Positions 1-10,313 of a stretch of DNA of 64,000 bases are shown piece by piece. Every line of letters begins with the position of its first letter. Position 1 is the first letter of the stretch. The translations under genes and the position numbers were made by a program. The DNA comes from Podospora bellae-mahoneyi (Eukaryota > Ascomycota > Sordariomycetes > Sordariales > Podosporaceae). The DNA is taken from NCBI RefSeq assembly GCF_035222275.1, contig NC_085886.1:2790001-2854000 (forward strand), written 5' to 3'. The notes below the pieces were generated by a model, which saw nothing but the letters and a program-made list of their open reading frames with translations, was not told the origin of the DNA and did no database searches.

Positions 1-1779
1 GGCGTCCACCAGGCCGATCTGAAGCAGGGGAATAATCAAAATGGCGAGCAAGGGCAGGCAGGCGCCGAGGCCGATGTCTTTGCTGCCTTGAATGAAGAAG
101 ATGATGATGACGAGAAGGAAGCCGTTCACTCTTTTGAGATCTCGGATGCCTCGGTCGAAACGGTGCAGAAACAGTGCCTGGAGATCGGCTTCCCAATCCT
201 CGAAGAGTACGACTTCCGAAACGACAATGTGAACCCTAACCTCGAGATTGACCTCCGGCCCAACACTCTGATCCGGCCGTACCAGGAGAAGAGTCTCAGC
301 AAGATGTTTGGCAACGGCAGAGCCAAGAGCGGTATCATTGTCTTGCCTTGCGGAGCGGGCAAAACGTTGGTGGGTATCACGGCTGCTTGTACCATCAGGA
401 AGGGAGTTATTGTCCTCTGCACGAGTTCTATGTCAGTCGTCCAGTGGCGCCAGGAGTTCCTCAAGTGGTCCAACATCAACCCAGAGGACATCGCTGTCTT
501 CACAGCCGACAGCAAGAACAAGTTCTCGGGGAGTACTGGCATCATTGTCACCACATACTCCATGGTGACCAACTCCAGAGAACGGTCTCACGACAGTAAG
601 AAGATGATGGATTTCCTCAGAGGGCGAGAATGGGGTCTGATGCTCCTCGACGAAGTCCACGTCGTCCCCGCCGATGTCTTCCGTCGCGTCATCTCGTCTA
701 TCAAGTCGCACTCTAAGCTTGGTCTCACCGCCACCCTCCTCCGTGAGGATGACAAGATCTCCCATCTCAACTTCCTCATCGGGCCCAAGCTCTATGAGGC
801 CAACTGGATGGAATTATCTCAACAAGGCCACATCGCCAAGGTCCAGTGCGCAGAAGTGTGGTGTTCCATGCCCCCGGAATTCTACGACGAGTATCTCCGC
901 GCCAACTCCCACATGAAGCGCACCCTCTACGCCATGAACCCGAGGAAATTCCAAGCTTGCCAGTACCTGATCAACTATCACGAAGCGCGCGGCGACAAGA
1001 TCATCGTCTTCTCTGATGAGCTTTACTCTCTCAAACAGTATGCTCTCAAACTCAAAAAGGTCTTCATCTACGGCGGCACCGGCCAGGCGGAGCGCATGCA
1101 AGTCCTCGAAAACTTTCAGCACAATCCCGATGTCAACACTCTCTTCTTGTCCAAGATTGGCGACACCTCCCTCGATCTGCCCGAAGCAACCTGTCTCATC
1201 CAGATTTCCTCTCATTTCGGCTCCCGTAGGCAAGAGGCCCAGCGTCTCGGCCGTATCCTACGAGCCAAGCGTCGTAACGATGAAGGCTTCAACGCCTTTT
1301 TCTACTCTCTGGTATCGAAAGACACCCAAGAGATGTACTACTCCTCCAAGCGCCAGGCCTTCCTCGTTGATCAGGGGTACGCCTTCAAGGTTATCACTCA
1401 GTTAGCCAACATCAACGACACGCCCGATCTTGCCTTTGCCACGCCTCAGGAACGCCGGGAGCTTCTTCAACGAACGTTGGTCGACAATGAGAAGGGCTTT
1501 GAGCAAGACGCCGAGACTGATGATCTGTTTGGGAAGCCCTCTGGCAGGAGAGGTGCTGGGGGTGCCAGGGGAAGGAAGGCTGGGAATGGGGTTAGGAGGA
1601 CAGCGGGTACGCTTGGGGAGCTGTCGGGTGGGCAGGATATGGCGTATATTGAGCAGAACAAGGCTGCGAATAAGGGGTTAAAGGGCAAGGGGGCGGGGAA
1701 GAAGGCGGATGCTGGGGGGCAGAATTCGTTCTTTAAGAAGATTCAGAGGGAGAAGGAGAAGATTAAGGGGGCGAGATAA
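1..1779 (+). CDS. ssl2: TFIIH core helicase XPB/Ssl2 (Rad25), 5'-truncated by window edge
   Basis: The frame is open from base 1 to TAA at 1777-1779 (592 codons). No start codon is visible, so the N-terminal quarter or so lies outside the window. XPB is the 3'-5' DNA translocase of TFIIH, which opens promoters for RNA polymerase II and opens DNA in nucleotide excision repair. Visible motifs in order: an acidic stretch, Walker A (PCGAGKT), the DEVH box (LLDEVH), the XPB-specific RED motif (TATLLREDD), and helicase motif VI (QRLGRILR). After motif VI comes a basic, glycine-rich C-terminal tail. Codons are mostly C-ending until about 1480 and then G-ending. No intron is needed in the visible part. 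The gene is convergent with the pyrroline-5-carboxylate reductase gene. Identity is very secure. Confidence 0.96.
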   Translation, partial: GVHQADLKQGNNQNGEQGQAGAEADVFAALNEEDDDDEKEAVHSFEISDASVETVQKQCLEIGFPILEEYDFRNDNVNPNLEIDLRPNTLIRPYQEKSLSKMFGNGRAKSGIIVLPCGAGKTLVGITAACTIRKGVIVLCTSSMSVVQWRQEFLKWSNINPEDIAVFTADSKNKFSGSTGIIVTTYSMVTNSRERSHDSKKMMDFLRGREWGLMLLDEVHVVPADVFRRVISSIKSHSKLGLTATLLREDDKISHLNFLIGPKLYEANWMELSQQGHIAKVQCAEVWCSMPPEFYDEYLRANSHMKRTLYAMNPRKFQACQYLINYHEARGDKIIVFSDELYSLKQYALKLKKVFIYGGTGQAERMQVLENFQHNPDVNTLFLSKIGDTSLDLPEATCLIQISSHFGSRRQEAQRLGRILRAKRRNDEGFNAFFYSLVSKDTQEMYYSSKRQAFLVDQGYAFKVITQLANINDTPDLAFATPQERRELLQRTLVDNEKGFEQDAETDDLFGKPSGRRGAGGARGRKAGNGVRRTAGTLGELSGGQDMAYIEQNKAANKGLKGKGAGKKADAGGQNSFFKKIQREKEKIKGAR

Positions 1780-2794
1780 GGGACGTGTCCATTGCGGCTT
1801 TGCGTTGTCGTAGCAGTGGCTTTTGGCGTTTTGAGACGTTTAGCGAGCAGGGCAAAGGGTGTATTAGATTGTATTTTTTTTTTTTGGATCAACAAGATTG
1901 ACACAGCATCATATCACAAGTGGCGTTGGGCTTGGGATGGGGTTGGGCTGGATGGCTTGCTCCGAGAAGGGGGTATATAGACAGTGTGCCTTTGGCTCTG
2001 TTTCGTGAGAACTGTTAATTGCATGACCAATACATGATGCCATCGTGAACTGCATTTGCCTGATGTTCTGGAACATCAAAATTCTATAAAAAAAATAAAA
2101 AATAAATAAAACCAATAAAAAAAAGAAAACCAATTCTAGAGCCATGATCTAAGTCGGGCATAGTGTCTTTGATGTATACACCTGCCATGGCAAATCTCTC
2201 CCCCCCTTTCAAAGAGGTAAACAGCCTAATGAAGATCATCCTTTTCAACCCAAGTAGGTATTCTTTCAAACAATGCTCGAAAGTCTAATGAATCTGCGAG
2301 AGATCGATACGCCCCCCTCACTGCCTCGGCGAGAACCTCGCACAAACCGAACCCCCTTCCACGAGCAGCCCCAAGATTGACCTCCACCCCTCTACCCACT
2401 GATTCCCATCTTTTTGGAGAGAATGATACCCCATCTGATGCCGCCCTCCCATCCACTGACGCCCCGTCTTTTTGAGAATTGTAGCTCCCAGACGACCTCA
2501 TCTCAAGCTGTCTCCCTCTCATTCTCCCATCCTGCTGGGAATAGTCGCTGTCGGACGGCCTCATGCCATACTCTCCTTCCCTCATCTTCCAATCTGGCAG
2601 GCGGTTATTTGAAAATTCGCCGTCCAAGTCCCATGATTCACCATATCACTCCCCCCACCGGGACTGCTGACAGTTCACACCGGTTCCCCCATTCCCACCA
2701 TCCTGCTGGAAGTGTTCAGGAGGATACCGCGTCCCAACTCACCCAAACCCCCTTATCTTCACCACCCTCATGAGGCTTTTCCTCACTCCCCACC
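1780..2794. other. Convergent intergenic region with A/T-rich 3' UTR sequence
   Basis: This stretch separates the 3' ends of ssl2 (+) and the P5C reductase gene (-). The first 350 bases hold a T run near 1876 and an A-rich stretch at 2088-2130, compatible with 3' UTR and polyadenylation sequence. The rest is the degenerate repeat array listed separately. Open frames at 2226-2627 (-) and 2414-2773 (+) are repeat-derived and resemble nothing I know. Confidence 0.6.
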
Positions 2795-2845
2795 CTACTG
2801 GAAGTTATTACCGGGAAACCGCGTCCCATTAACCCCCTGCACCCC
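2400..2845. repeat. Degenerate ~60-bp tandem repeat overlapping a gene 3' end
   Basis: Related blocks begin near 2405, 2466, 2526, 2583, 2640, 2697 and 2790, a spacing of roughly 60 bases. The clearest pair shares CTGGAAGT followed by ACCGCGTCCCA at about 2697-2750 and 2790-2845. The blocks near 2405, 2466 and 2526 share a different consensus (CCATC, a T-rich stretch, GAAT, then CCTCATCC-like). The last block contains the stop codon and final codons of the P5C reductase gene, so that protein's C-terminus lies within a repeat unit. Confidence 0.6.
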
Positions 2846-3840
2846 CTGCCCCAATTGACTAGCCACCACCGTCGCCTCCCTCACAGCCCTAGCAACCGTC
2901 CCCCTCACCCTCCCCTCCTCCAGAACCAACAACCCCCCAATTGTGCACCCCCCCGGCGTGCTAACCTTATCCCTCAACAACGCAGGGTGATCCCCATTCA
3001 GCACCAACCCCGCAGCCCCCTTCATAGTCTGCGCAGCCATCCTCTGCGCCTCCGCCCTCGGCAAACCCATCGCAACAGCCCCATCAATAGCAGCCTCAAG
3101 CATCAACGCAAAAAAAGCCGGCCCTGACCCACACAGCGAAGTGCAAACATCCATGTTTGACGGAGGGAGGTAGACAACCTCGCCAATCCGCTTGAAAATC
3201 CAGGTAACCGTCCCCATCGTCTCGGGGTCAAGAGGGGGGTTGCTAATTCCGATGACAGTCATGCTTTCCCTGATGAGGGAGGCAGTGTTTGGCATTGCGC
3301 GGACGATTTGGCAGTTCACGGGCTGGCCGCCGTTGGCGGTGGTGAGGGTTTGGGAGAGCTGGGTTTCGGTTACGCCGGCGAGGATAGAGATGAGGAGTTT
3401 ACCACTGAGGGAGGGGGCGAGGGAGGGTTCGGAGAGGAGTTCGTTAACCATGTAGGGTTTGCAGGCCAGGAGGATGATGTCGGCGGATTGGACGGCGGGG
3501 AGGTTGGAGTTTGTGAGGATTGTTACCGGGGTGGTGTAGGAGGAGAAGGCGGTCTTGAGCTTTTTGGCGGATTCGGGACGTTTGACGCAGGCGATGAATT
3601 TGGAGGGGAGGCGGGGGGTGGTGGTTGTTTCGTAGAGGGGGGTGGAGGTGCCGGAGGGGGTGGGGGAGGTGGATTTCTCGTCGAGGGAGGCGAGGATGCC
3701 GGAGAGGATTGCTATGCCCATTGTTCCTGGGGGGAAAGTTAGTTATGTGAGTGGTGGGAAGGGGGGTGAGGGGGGGACATACCGCAGCCGATGACGGCCA
3801 TGGTGAGCTCGGGGGAGCTGGTGGTTTGAGAAGCGCTCAT
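2795..3840 (-). CDS. pro3: Pyrroline-5-carboxylate reductase
   Basis: Catalyses the last step of proline synthesis: NAD(P)H-dependent reduction of 1-pyrroline-5-carboxylate. Two exons on the minus strand: 3840-3783 (58 nt) and 3726-2795. The 56-nt intron has donor GTATGT and its acceptor at 3728-3727. Splicing rebuilds the Rossmann dinucleotide-binding loop (VIGCGTMGIA, residues 16-25), which the second exon alone would lack. The conserved P5CR signature is present near the C-terminus (STPGGCTIGGLLVLEEG). The product is 329 aa, somewhat longer than bacterial ProC because of an insertion after residue 30 rich in Ser/Thr/Pro. The start at 3840 is chosen because it precedes the Rossmann motif directly. 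It is divergent from ctk3. Confidence 0.95.
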
Positions 3841-4648
3841 TGTGTTGTGTAGTTGGGTTTAGATGTGTAGTATAAATGTGAGATTGACCGATAGGTTATG
3901 TGAGTTGAGATGTGCTCACCGAAAACTTGTGCCAAAGTTCGGAGATGTGAAAGAAGGTGCGTGTAAGTTGCTGCGTTTGAAGACTCACTCAACTTTTGTG
4001 GACACTCTTGTGACGGAGAGGGGCAATTTTGATAATATAACAGACAGAAGAAAAAGAAAGAGCAACATGAACACACACACTATAATAAATCACGGGCAAC
4101 AGCTGACCATTTTTTTTTATTTCATTTTTTTTGTTTCTACCATTTATCACACCGAACTCTCATCACCAAACCCATCACAACTCATCTTCCACACCCTCTT
4201 CTTGTGTCACCAACATCTTTTTAAAATTCCAAAACCATTTCCCAGGGTCCAAGTGGCCAAAAACTCACCCCACTATCCCCCGCCACAACCCTCACCGCCT
4301 ACCCAAAAAGCGCCTAGATTACCCGTATCCCCAGGGCGGTGGTGCACGAGCCATCACTAGGTAATAGACGACTCTCACAAGCCTCCAATTGCCCATCAAG
4401 GTCCAGCAGCTCAACAACAACCATCATCTTCAAATACAACTGTGCCAAGACAGCAACCGCAAAACCCACAACCAGAACGCGCCGCCGCTGGTCATGGTCC
4501 AAAAGTCAATAACACCCCCAACAATACAAAATGGTCCAAAAACAATAGCCAAAAAATAAAAAACCTTTCCAACTACATCAACAACAACAACCCAACCGGC
4601 ACAAACCATCATCATCATCATCATCACCACCATCACTCCACCAAAAAA
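3841..4648. promoter_or_regulatory. Divergent promoter region, pro3 / ctk3
   Basis: An 808-bp stretch between two divergent start codons. It holds a poly-T run (about 4110-4130) and a CAT/CAC microsatellite at 4607-4635 just upstream of the ctk3 start. The frame containing ctk3 is open back to 4442, but the upstream part encodes low-complexity N/H-rich sequence and is probably leader. Confidence 0.5.
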
Positions 4649-5518
4649 ATGGCCGACCCCTTCGAAGTGCGAATGCGCTTCACAAACCAACTGAGGCAAC
4701 TCAACGCCTCGGTTACGTCTGCCCAAAAGGCGGCCCAGTTCGCGCTTAAACACCATGAGATGGGGGAGGATTTGCATTCTTGCATTTTGGAGCAGCTTGA
4801 AAAGGTCCCTTTACCCTCCGCCCCTTACATCCCCACATCATTACTGACAAAAGGACAGAACAACATGAACACCCGCGCCAACATTATGTACTTTATCGAA
4901 CACTTCCTCGACCTCGCCCAGAAGGAATCCCACCCTGAATACGTTGTTCTCATGCAGCGGGACATCATCCGCGTCGTTGACGCTGTCGCTCCCGAAGATG
5001 GGACCGGGATCGCAAACGTCAAAGTTGCGAGGAAGGTCCTGCAGGCGTTGGCGGCAAAGTCGTTTCTTGATGGGGAGCTGCTGAGTCAGATTGAGGAGGT
5101 GTTGAGGGAGAGGTATTCTGCCGCGCAACAGGATCTGGCGCTCATGTCGTCGCCTACTACTGCTGTTGGGGATGGTAATGTGGGTGGGGGTGGGGGGGTG
5201 CCTACGCCGCAGACTAGGGTTTCTACTGGTGGTGGTGGTGGTGGTGGTGGTGGTGGGAAAGGGAAGATGAAGTTGGATAGGAAGCAGGTTGAGCAGAGGA
5301 TTGAGGAGGATAGGGAGCGGCATAAGAGGCAGAGGGAGGGGATTTGGGCGGTTAGTCCGGAGAATGAGGCCGAGTTGAGCAAGTTGTGGGAGGAGACGAG
5401 CGAGCTGGGGGAGGATGATGAGAGGATGTGTGATGAGGAGTGGGAGGAGTGGGAGGAGGCGATGGGGGGTGGGTGTGGGCATTGGGGGGAGAGGACTAAT
5501 GGGGATCATCACTCTTGA
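4649..5518 (+). CDS. ctk3: CTD kinase subunit gamma (Ctk3-like)
   Basis: Ctk3 is the non-catalytic gamma subunit of CTDK-I, the kinase complex that phosphorylates Ser2 of the RNA polymerase II C-terminal domain during elongation. I chose the ATG at 4649 (MADPFEVRMRFTNQLRQLNA), where the conserved domain starts; an in-frame ATG at 4442 would add 69 residues of Asn/His-rich sequence ending in a ten-residue His run. The first 150 residues are a helical CID-like domain (motifs LHSCILEQLE and TRANIMYFIEHFLDLA). Then come a glycine run encoded by a (GGT)n tract and a basic helix (DRKQVEQRIEEDRERHKRQ), the usual Ctk3 C-terminal arrangement. The product is 289 aa with no introns. Codon choice switches from C-ending to G-ending near 5020. 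Confidence 0.88.
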   Translation: MADPFEVRMRFTNQLRQLNASVTSAQKAAQFALKHHEMGEDLHSCILEQLEKVPLPSAPYIPTSLLTKGQNNMNTRANIMYFIEHFLDLAQKESHPEYVVLMQRDIIRVVDAVAPEDGTGIANVKVARKVLQALAAKSFLDGELLSQIEEVLRERYSAAQQDLALMSSPTTAVGDGNVGGGGGVPTPQTRVSTGGGGGGGGGGKGKMKLDRKQVEQRIEEDRERHKRQREGIWAVSPENEAELSKLWEETSELGEDDERMCDEEWEEWEEAMGGGCGHWGERTNGDHHS

Positions 5519-5949
5519 GTGTTTTACTGGTGGAGATTTGTTATGGTATGTATGGCGTTTTGGGAAGGGGGAAATAATAACTTGGGGAAACAGCGGGTGT
5601 TTGGGGCGTTTATTTTTATTTTTATGGGGAGGAAAAGCAGGATTGGACGGCTGTTGATTAGGTGTGATACCATACCTATAGTGCTTGTGTGTATATATAT
5701 ATCTTGTGGGACTTGGAGGTAGGTACAGGCATCTTTGAAGAAGCGTCTGGGAAAAGAACTGTAGCTTAATTATTGACACGGGATGCTGTTTTATACCGAC
5801 TACCTGCATGCCTGCCTCCCAACACCAAACCAGAAACGCCGCTGTAAAATTTGCACACAAAAGTAAACGTACAAAAAAAAAAAAAAAACCACCAGAGAAA
5901 TAATCCGCATGATCCTGGCCTGTTACCAAGCTTTGCTTGCTACCAAATT

Positions 5950-5985
<36 letters not shown>

Positions 5986-5996
5986 CACCACTACTG
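5519..5996. other. Convergent intergenic region, ctk3 / hat1
   Basis: Contains 3' UTR-like sequence, a short TA repeat near 5693-5702 and a poly-A run at 5873-5888. It ends in the trinucleotide array that spans the hat1 stop codon. No gene is visible. Confidence 0.5.
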
Positions 5997-6031
5997 CTAC
6001 TCCTCCTTCTCCTCCTCCTCCTCCTCCTCCT
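5951..6031. repeat. Compound trinucleotide microsatellite across the hat1 stop codon
   Basis: (ACT)n at about 5951-5975, then (ACC)n to 5990, an interrupted stretch, then (CTC)n at 6001-6031 on the plus strand. Read on the hat1 strand, the (CTC) part encodes the poly-Glu C-terminus. The rest forms a series of in-frame stop codons after the ORF. Confidence 0.9.
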
Positions 6032-7579
6032 CATCCTCAACCCTAGCCTTCTTCCTCACACTCTCCCCATTATCGTCATCATCAACCACCTTCGTCGTCG
6101 CCTTCCTCTTCCCCTTCCCATTCATCACCCCCTCGCCCTCCTCCCTCAGCTTCTGCTCCTGATCCTCCATCTTGACAAGCAACCTCGCATAATCAAACTC
6201 AACCCCCTTCACCACCTCCCCCAGCTTCTCCACCCTCTCTTCTAGTTGGAGCTGTCCAAGCGCGTCCCTATTGTGCACGTACAGCCTCTTCTTGAGCATC
6301 AACTTCCAGAGCGCGTACTCCTTCCTCTCCGTCGCACTGGCAACTTTTTTGCTCTCGTCCAGGCCGATGCCCGGACGGACAGACTCTCCCAGCCGGGACA
6401 TGAGGTGCATTTCCAGGACGCGATAAAACTGCCTCTTTGTAATCTTTGCCTCTTTGCGTACCTTTTCGGCGGCGGCCTCGTCGATGATGTTTTTGGGTAC
6501 GGGCCCTGTTTTGGGGATCGGGGTGGAGGTGTTGATCTGGAGGGCTTGGAAGGAGGGGAGGGAACGCAAACGGCGGAGGTCGTTGATGTCGCGCATGTCG
6601 TCAAAGGCCTCGTTTGGGTCCTCGACGGTGATTTCCTTTGTGGGGGGGTGGGAGAGGTAGGTTTGGTAGACCGTGTGGTAGAGGCGGGAGCCGAGGGAGA
6701 GGTGCTGGAAGGGGGGGAGGATGAGGAACTGGGAGATGCGGGAGCGGCAGGGGAGGGTGGTGATGTCGACTGTGGGGGTGCCGAGGGGGAAGTCTTCCTT
6801 GATTACGATGGGGTCGTTGATTGGGGAGGGTGAGGAGGTGTTGTCAGAAAGGGGGGTGGTTGGTGGGGTTGGGGGGAGGTGGAGGAAGAAGAAGCGGTAG
6901 ACGGTGGAGTAGCCGGCGAAGATGTAGGTTGGTTTCTTATTGGAGGGGTCGGTTTTCTTTTGGTAGAGGAAGAAGACGGTCCAGTGGCCGGCGTCTTTGT
7001 CGTCGACGTTGATGGCGGTGCCGCCCTCGATGAAGAGGGGGACGAGAATCTGGATGCGCTTGACGAGCTGCTTGACGGCTGGGTCGGAGAGGGAGCCTTT
7101 CCAGACTTCAAAGCGGCCTGCCTTGTTGGTGAAGCTGGTGAGGAGCTCGCCGGGGGGTGTCCAGTCGTCGCGGGGTTTGGCAAGTTCGGATTTCCAATCT
7201 TTCAGGGGTTGGAAGGCGACCTCGGGGAGGAACTCGGAGAGGACTTCCTTGATGTCGAGGGGTTCGGCGTCGCCTATGGCGGGGAACTGCTTGCTGAACT
7301 TGATCTGGAGGTTAGGGCGCATGTCGGTCGCATTGTAGCGGAGGTTGATTTGGAGGTCTTGGTAGCCAAAGATTTCCTCCTCTTCGCCAAAGATGGGGTA
7401 TGTGAATCTGGGGTGGAATTTGGACTCTTTTCCATTGGAGCCTGGGGCAACGAGAGAGATCACGAAAGCCTCGTTGGCGGAGGCCGTCCCTAGGTAGGTA
7501 AGGAAAGCTGGTTAGTATATTGGTTTGCGTGGAGTGAAGAAAGCTGGAGTAGCTTACAGGCGCCGTCGTCGTCGGCCAT
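5997..7579 (-). CDS. hat1: Histone acetyltransferase type B catalytic subunit Hat1
   Basis: Hat1 acetylates newly made histone H4 (Lys5/Lys12) before chromatin assembly. Exon 1 is 7579-7558 (MADDDGA plus one base). A 68-nt intron (donor GTAAGC, acceptor at 7491-7490) leads to exon 2, 7489-5997. The first full codons of exon 2 continue the Hat1 N-terminal domain (TASANEAFVISLV). The product is 504 aa. The N-terminal HAT1 domain (FHPRFTYPIFGEEEEIFGY) is followed by the GNAT core (AGYSTVYRFFF, then RISQFLILPPFQHLSLGSR). The acidic motif after it (DPNEAFDDMRD) carries the expected catalytic glutamate region. Odd points: the acetyl-CoA loop QxxGxG reads QHLSLG, with Ser for the first Gly, and the C-terminus is a poly-Glu tail encoded by a microsatellite. 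Confidence 0.94.
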
Positions 7580-8310
7580 AGTAGTGATACGGCTGGCGGT
7601 TGCTATAGGATGTATGCGGCTGGTATGCGGCTGGTAAGCAAAATAAAGTCCTGCAGCTGGTGAGGTTGTGCGGCTTGAATGCGACAACAAAAGCTTCAAG
7701 TCGTCGATGTGAAAGTGGTTCGCGACGCGCTCTAATCGTACGGCGCGTTCCACTGCGACGGTTTAATTGAAAGCTCGGGCCACCTTTGACATCCTTGCTG
7801 CCACTTGAGCTCCAACTGGCAACATTCACAACGTTCACAACTAGGTGAATAACAAGAGAATGTACGAAGTCCATGTGTTCACTGGCTACCCGATACCACA
7901 ACACCCCTCATTCTCACTGTCCAACCAAGCCAACCCATCCTCTCCTCCTCGCAGTTCCTCGCAGTTTCCTCGCATTGTGCAATAACCAGCCCTTCCCAAT
8001 CGAGACTCCCACCAGGGGTTCTCACCTCAATCTGTACAACCCTAACCCAATCCAGCCAAGCGTAACGGGCTGGCGGGGCCGTCTTGCGCATCTTGCGGCC
8101 AGATCGTCCGCCATTGATCACCAACCTTTTTGCCTTTGCGACGACACCACCGTTATCTTTTTCTGGGCGGCCGTCGCAAATTGGGTGGTTGGGCCCGTCT
8201 TGACCCTCATGAATCGACAAAGGGGTCTTTTCCGCTCTCCTCCTGCTCCCCCCGTCAAATAATAGATATACCTATTCAATTTCAAATATCTACCTGCCTG
8301 GTGCCCCATC
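7580..8310. promoter_or_regulatory. Divergent promoter region, hat1 / ZIP9-like
   Basis: A 731-bp spacer between divergent start codons. It contains a short GTATGCGGCTG duplication near 7611-7634 and a telobox-like element at 8033-8048 (listed separately). No coding potential is apparent. Confidence 0.55.
8033..8048. promoter_or_regulatory. Telobox-like element TGTACAACCCTAACCC
   Basis: Contains AACCCTAACCC, the telomeric-repeat-like motif bound in other eukaryotes by Myb-type telobox factors. The same 16 bases occur at 57637-57652 upstream of pin4. This copy is about 260 bp before the ZIP9-like start and about 450 bp before the hat1 start. A regulatory role is inference. Confidence 0.4.
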
Positions 8311-9504
8311 ATGAGTGGCTTAATCTTCCTCGTCGTGACCTCGGTAAGTTTGATGATGCGCCAGCCACCCCTCCCCGCAGCGATTTGTAAGACAACGAGC
8401 TAACTCACTGTTTCTCGTTTCCATAGGTGGTCATGGCCGTGGCGTATGTTCATCACAACCTTCTTCCTCAAGCCACCATTTAATTGACCCCCCTCTCTTC
8501 GCGTTTGTTACAGCTCCTTCCTCGCCGGCGCACTCCCCTTATCCATCAGCCTCACCCAATCCCAACTCCGCTTCGTCGCCTCCCTCGGCGCGGGTCTTTT
8601 AGTTGGATCATGCCTTATAGTCATTGTCCCCGAGGGCATAGAAGCCATCGCCTCCGCCTCCTCCGACCATCACCACGACGATAATGCCCCGCACCGTCAC
8701 CGTCGCGATGATCCCCCTCAGACCGAAGACGACGAGCTCCCAGCCTTCCACATCGGCCTCTCCCTCATCCTCGGCTTCGCCCTCATGTTCCTCATCGACC
8801 GCCTCCCCCGCCATCTAACAGACCGCTTCACCCCTCCCCCCCAATCCCGCCACGTATCCCTCGATAACCTCTCCACTCACCAACCCGATTCCGACCTCGA
8901 GGACGAGTCCTTCCTCGGGGGTTTGACACCCTCCCCGAAACAATCACGATCACTAGCAACGACAATAGGACTGGTGATCCACGCGGCAGCAGACGGGGTT
9001 GCGATGGGGGCGTCAGCGACAACATCAAACATGAACGTCGGCCTGATCATCTTCTTCGCCATTCTGGTCCACAAGGCCCCCGCGGCGTTTGGGCTCACGT
9101 CTACGCTGCTTAAGCAAGGGTTGAGCAAACGAGCGGCGAGGGTGCATCTCATGGTGTTCAGCCTGGCGGCGCCGGTGGGGGCGCTGGTGACGTATTTCAT
9201 GGTGGGCATGCTGGGGGGGGAGCATTTGGAGGGGGAGGAAGGGGGGAAGTGGTGGACGGGGATGCTGCTCTTGTTCAGCGGGGGGACGTTTTTGTATGTG
9301 GCTATGCATGCTATGCAGGAGGAGAATTCTTTTGGGGTTGGGGGGCATGATCATGCTGGGCAGGGAGGTGGGGGGGGTTATTCAGAGGTTGGGAATGGGG
9401 GGAATAGAAGGGGGGTGAGGTTGGAGTTGAGGGATACTTTGGGGACGGTGGTGGGGATGTTGCTGCCTTTGGCGACGAGGTTTGGGCATCATCATCATCA
9501 TTAG
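8311..9504 (+). CDS. ZIP-family metal transporter, SLC39A9 (ZIP9) / Atx2 type
   Basis: A membrane transporter that moves zinc (or manganese for yeast Atx2) toward the cytosol, typically from the Golgi/secretory pathway. Three exons: 8311-8343, a 17-nt micro-exon 8427-8443, and 8514-9504; introns use GTAAGT and GTATGT donors. The product is 346 aa. Family motifs in order: TM1 (VASFLAGALPLSIS), VASLGAGLLVGSCL then VPEGIEAI, a His/Asp-rich loop, TM4 with the metal-site motif HAAADGVAMGA, TM5 with HKAPAAFGLTSTLL, and the final segments LLFSGGTFLYVAMHAMQ. Order and spacing match ZIP9 closely. The C-terminus ends in His residues encoded by a CAT repeat. Codons shift from C-ending to G-ending near 9000. 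Which metal is moved cannot be told from sequence. Confidence 0.93.
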
Positions 9505-10280
9505 GGGGAGGGGAGGTGATATGTGGGTTTTTTTTTTCTGATGGCGTTTTCGGGACAAAGGACGGGCTTGGATAGCGATGTTTATTGTTTCTGTGGGATA
9601 AAAAGGGGGTTGATGGGTGTGTATGATTATCAGCGTAGCAGTGGGGTTGAACGAAAGGCGTTGTTTTTACTAGGTAAGGGTCTAAATGTACGACTACCAC
9701 TACCATGCTTGATCATATCAGGTTTCTTTTCCTGGCTTTAGCAGTGGTATATGGGAATGCATGCTTCCTCGCTCTGGAGACCTAACGTGTGTGTAAGATT
9801 TGGACTTCACACATCGGTTCGGATAGCAGGTCTCGAGTCAGGTTGTACAAAGTCGTCCTTTCCTTCCGTACCTTGATTACGGGCCCGAAATAAACCGGCC
9901 ACATCCATGGAGGAAGGGCCTGTAGGTCCGCAGGGTCAGGGGGAAATCCATACAGGATTCTGAGATGGGTGGCTGAAAATGTTGGTCTTCGAAGCTACTA
10001 CACTACAAAGTTGGTGGTGAGGTGGGTGGTGTGGATATGCTTGTGCGTGTGTGCGGGGGGGATGGGCGGGCCTGGGGCTAGGACTGTTGGCCTGCTCCTG
10101 GTGGTGGGACGTTTCAGATTTTGGGGGAGGGGAGAGAAGTTGTCAGGTTTTTTTTGGGCATGTCCGGGTGTTTTGGGTTTTTGAGAGATGAAAGATGAGC
10201 GGCAGGTTTAGACGATCATTTTGTTAGGACAGGAGGGGAGCGTTGGATGCTACAATGAATCGTTGGGGTGGGTGTCAAAA

Positions 10281-10313
10281 GATGGATGGATGGATGGATG
10301 GATGGATGGATGG
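10281..10313. repeat. (GATG)n tetranucleotide microsatellite
   Basis: About eight perfect GATG units in intergenic sequence. Confidence 0.95.

Noticed and set aside
2226-2627. 133-codon open frame on the minus strand downstream of the P5C reductase gene
   Set aside because: It consists largely of the degenerate tandem repeat and resembles no protein; treated as repeat.
4442-4648. N-terminal extension of Ctk3 from an upstream in-frame ATG
   Set aside because: It is Asn/His-rich, encoded by CAA/CAT repeats, and the conserved domain begins at the internal ATG (4649).
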